A DNA stretch of 64,000 bases from Doris montereyensis (Eukaryota > Mollusca > Gastropoda > Nudibranchia > Dorididae), in assembly GCA_037039925.1 (NCBI GenBank), contig JAXRKP010000181.1, positions 133,501 to 197,500 on the forward strand, given 5' to 3'. The notes under the pieces were generated by a model, which ran no database searches, was not told where the DNA came from, and saw only the letters and a program-made list of their open reading frames with translations. Below are positions 61,579 to 64,000 of the stretch, piece after piece (position 1 is the stretch's first letter; each line of letters starts with the position of its first letter). The position numbers and the translations under genes are program-made.

Positions 61579-64000
61579 GTTTTTAGCCTGTCTGTCTGTC
61601 TGTCTCTCTCTTGTATAATATAATGACATAATATTATTAATGTTCAAATCTTAGTTTGCTAAGACTAGCATATAGGGATAGCTAACAGTTTGTCTAGCAG
61701 GCATCAAGTCCATTCTTTTTACCAAATTTATGTGCATTGCTATATTGCTAGACAACTTAGATTTTTGACTTCTCATTAGCAAAAAGAATTTCCGCCGTCC
61801 ACATTTTAAAGACCATGCAATATTAACTCACCATACCCTCTCACTGTCCGTCAGAGAACAGGGAAGACGGTTGCTCTCTTTATTTCTATGAGTATGACTA
61901 CATTTTCAATTTTAAAGGCAAACACAGATATGGCCAGTAATTTCCACTATTGTAACTGTTAGAACATTAATTTAAGGTTGATAATGAAAAATAATCTTTC
62001 TATAAAACAAGAACAAAAAAGCAGAAAACTGAAACTGATTTTGATTGAAATTTGTATAAAAATGTTTCAAGCTAAACTGTATGTCCTCACCTTAGGATCA
62101 ACATTGACAATCTTTCTGTCTCTTTTGTTTTTGAAAAGTAAACCAGAAGCATTCTCTGCAATTACTTGATAATTTGGAGTTGGGTTTGATGTGGAAGTTG
62201 CTGTTTCCCAATTATAGAAACTGGAAAAAAGAATTTTAGGAAAACAAGACTTCAATTTATCTCAAAATTTTGTGAAGAGTATATTTGAAATATAGAACAT
62301 GTTATTGCACTCAAAACTTGTCAACGCAGACATAATTATATATATAATAAGTATTAAAATGTTTAAAATTGCAATTCATGTTCAATGCAATCAGCAGAAC
62401 TAATCTCAATAATCATGATTATTTTCCAAAAATTTTGCAAATAATGAACAGCAATGTTCATCTCTAAGAAAAAGACATTGTCTTTTATGTTTTCCAAACT
62501 AATTGCAATAAATATGTAAGAAAACATAAAGGAAATACCTGGCGCTAGTAATTCTTTGTAAAAAAAACCATGATAGAAATAATTTTTATAATGTTTATAG
62601 GTCTTGAATATTGATCTATCCTCTCCTTACTTCTTCTCCATGCCATAAAACACAATGTTCATAGTTTTCAATCACTTAAATCTCAATCAACCCAATATAT
62701 TCTTTAATAAGGAAAATATGAAATTAATGATGAGAGTTTTACCTAAGATCTGAGGGTCTGGGCAAAAGTCTTTTCCTTCCACCGAAGTAAGGCTCAAAAT
62801 CTTCTGTTTTTAACCTGTATGCATAATCAATGTATCCAGAAATTTCCTGCCCACGAGGATTCTTGTCTCTTATGAAAATTATGGACTGTGAATAAATTCA
62901 ATACATTCAATTGAAATTCAAACTCAAATCATGTAATACACTCATATGTGTTCATTGACATGTAAGATTAAAACAGGGTATATGGCTTCTGCTCTCTGTA
63001 CTGTCATGAAATGTAATAATTTATTTTAAAAGCAAATAGGGAATAATACATAAGGTCAAGATGAAAAAAAAAGAAGAAAATTTCAAAGTTCTTACAGTCA
63101 TTTTTCCATTTCTGTTAGCAGCTTCTCTTTGTGCCAATGCAGCTAATAAAGGATCTTTGATAACCTTATCATCACTTGCAAGCTTTCTGAAAAATTAAAA
63201 AAACTTGGATCAATGCAAAAATATAGACCATTATGTTTAGAGTTATTTGTTTTTTCACCAATATGTTCACAAAAATATGAGCCAAAAAGCTTATAAAAGC
63301 TAAATATAGGAATACACTTTTTGACTGCTGTGCATTCTCTTGAAATCTATATAATACTGAGCTAAAATGGGGCTTTGAGCCCGTTCAGATTTTCGCCTTG
63401 TGATCAAAATGTCATTTGACTTTATAATATAATTCTTTCTTCTTAAATCAAGGTCAATAACACAAGAATCTCATTTTCATAGATGACAACATTGACTGTA
63501 ATGTTTGATACTGTAAAATCAGGACGTGGGAAGCACGCTTCAGTATCCTGCAGAGGTCATAACACCTGAGCGGATTTACAATTATTGCAAAAGGGGAGAT
63601 GATGGTGGGGATAGAAGTGGGCAGGGGGTAGCCTTAAGGAATTTAATAGATTTTTAAATGTTATCAGTATTTTTTTTTTTTCTCTTTTCTTCCTTTATTG
63701 CCAGGTTTTAATTAAAGGTTTACTCATGTATACTAAAGCACTCACTTTCAAACTCCACTTTATGTACATCTAGCATTGGCCATTTAAAAAAGTGATAAAA
63801 AGGAAAAAGAGATAGATACCCTACATTTAAAGATCTTAATAAGAGAAGTCATGTGAATCAACGTGAATCAAAACTATTTTCAAACTTTTGAATACTTCTA
63901 TAATTGATTTATGGCATCAGTAAATCAAACATACTTCTGTTGACTCCTCTTGGATAATCTGCTTGCTTCTGCTGCTTGTTTACGTGCCTCAAATTCTTCT
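61271..64000 (-). CDS. CFAP299: CFAP299 (C4orf22), last five coding exons
   Basis: Exons in transcript order: 64000-63935 (partial), 63186-63096, 62885-62743, 62220-62091, 61369-61271. All GT/AG with matching phases and no frame break; about 176 residues. The reading [117 protein letters not shown] and [15 protein letters not shown] follows human CFAP299 almost without gaps. The protein is a conserved component linked to cilia and flagella (spermatogenesis in mammals); its biochemical role is not settled. The N-terminal third lies right of the window. No other family fits. Confidence 0.96.
61528..61610 (+). repeat. (CT)n then (CTGT)n microsatellite
   Basis: About 24 CT units, a short gap, then CTGT repeats; in the last CFAP299 intron. 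Confidence 0.95.
62091..62220 (-). CDS. CFAP299: CFAP299 exon
   Basis: Acceptor TTTTTTCCAG, donor AAG|gtgagg. [20 protein letters not shown] then [20 protein letters not shown] and DPK. Confidence 0.97.
62743..62885 (-). CDS. CFAP299: CFAP299 exon (most conserved)
   Basis: Acceptor TTCACAG, donor TTAG|gtaa. [20 protein letters not shown] then [20 protein letters not shown] and RPSDL. Confidence 0.97.
63096..63186 (-). CDS. CFAP299: CFAP299 exon
   Basis: Acceptor TTTTTCAG, donor ACT|gtaag. [20 protein letters not shown] then [10 protein letters not shown]. Confidence 0.95.
63935..64000 (-). CDS. CFAP299: CFAP299 exon (partial at window edge)
   Basis: [21 protein letters not shown], donor AA|gtatgt. 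Enters from the right edge. Confidence 0.93.

Overview
The window looks like nuclear DNA of an intron-rich invertebrate. A mollusc or related lophotrochozoan is my guess, based on metazoan homologues, many short tRNA-derived SINEs, TIR MITEs and very long GA/CT microsatellites; the species cannot be read from the sequence. There is no bacterial-style gene organisation. Almost all short open frames in the window are chance frames in AT-rich or simple-repeat DNA. The real genes had to be assembled exon by exon from splice sites, codon phase and homology remembered from well-known human proteins.

Layout. (1) 1-7675, plus strand: the 3' seven coding exons of a REXO5-like (NEF-sp) DEDDh RNA exonuclease; its 5' exons lie left of the window. 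A damaged LINE copy, a SINE, a hAT MITE and a second SINE sit in its introns. (2) 7.7-25.3 kb: intergenic DNA with no supported gene but several TIR elements. (3) 25315-33707, minus strand: NAA60 (NatF, Golgi N-alpha-acetyltransferase), five recognisable coding exons, with a second LINE copy and an inverted SINE pair in its introns. (4) 33.7-47.7 kb: a head-to-head intergenic interval between NAA60 and the next gene, filled with GA/CT microsatellites, an 11-unit 40-bp satellite, TAA repeats, hairpin elements and a decayed LINE. (5) 47725-53096, plus strand: a complete five-exon gene for a 268-residue single-pass membrane protein that I do not recognise, probably with a long 3' UTR. (6) 61271-64000, minus strand: the last five coding exons of CFAP299, a cilia/flagella-associated protein; its 5' end lies right of the window.

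The four genes belong to unrelated processes (RNA processing, N-terminal acetylation, a secretory-route membrane protein, cilia) and no functional cluster is evident. The main points for a second look are three single-base frame breaks inside otherwise well-conserved exons of REXO5 and NAA60 (more likely consensus errors than pseudogenes), a MITE that appears to have gained two AATAAA signals just after the REXO5 stop, LINE copies whose 5' regions carry about 62-bp tandem monomers, a palindrome-rich 40-bp satellite, several related TIR element families present as opposite-orientation pairs, and a three-copy hairpin repeat. I found no convincing new enzymatic or defence system.
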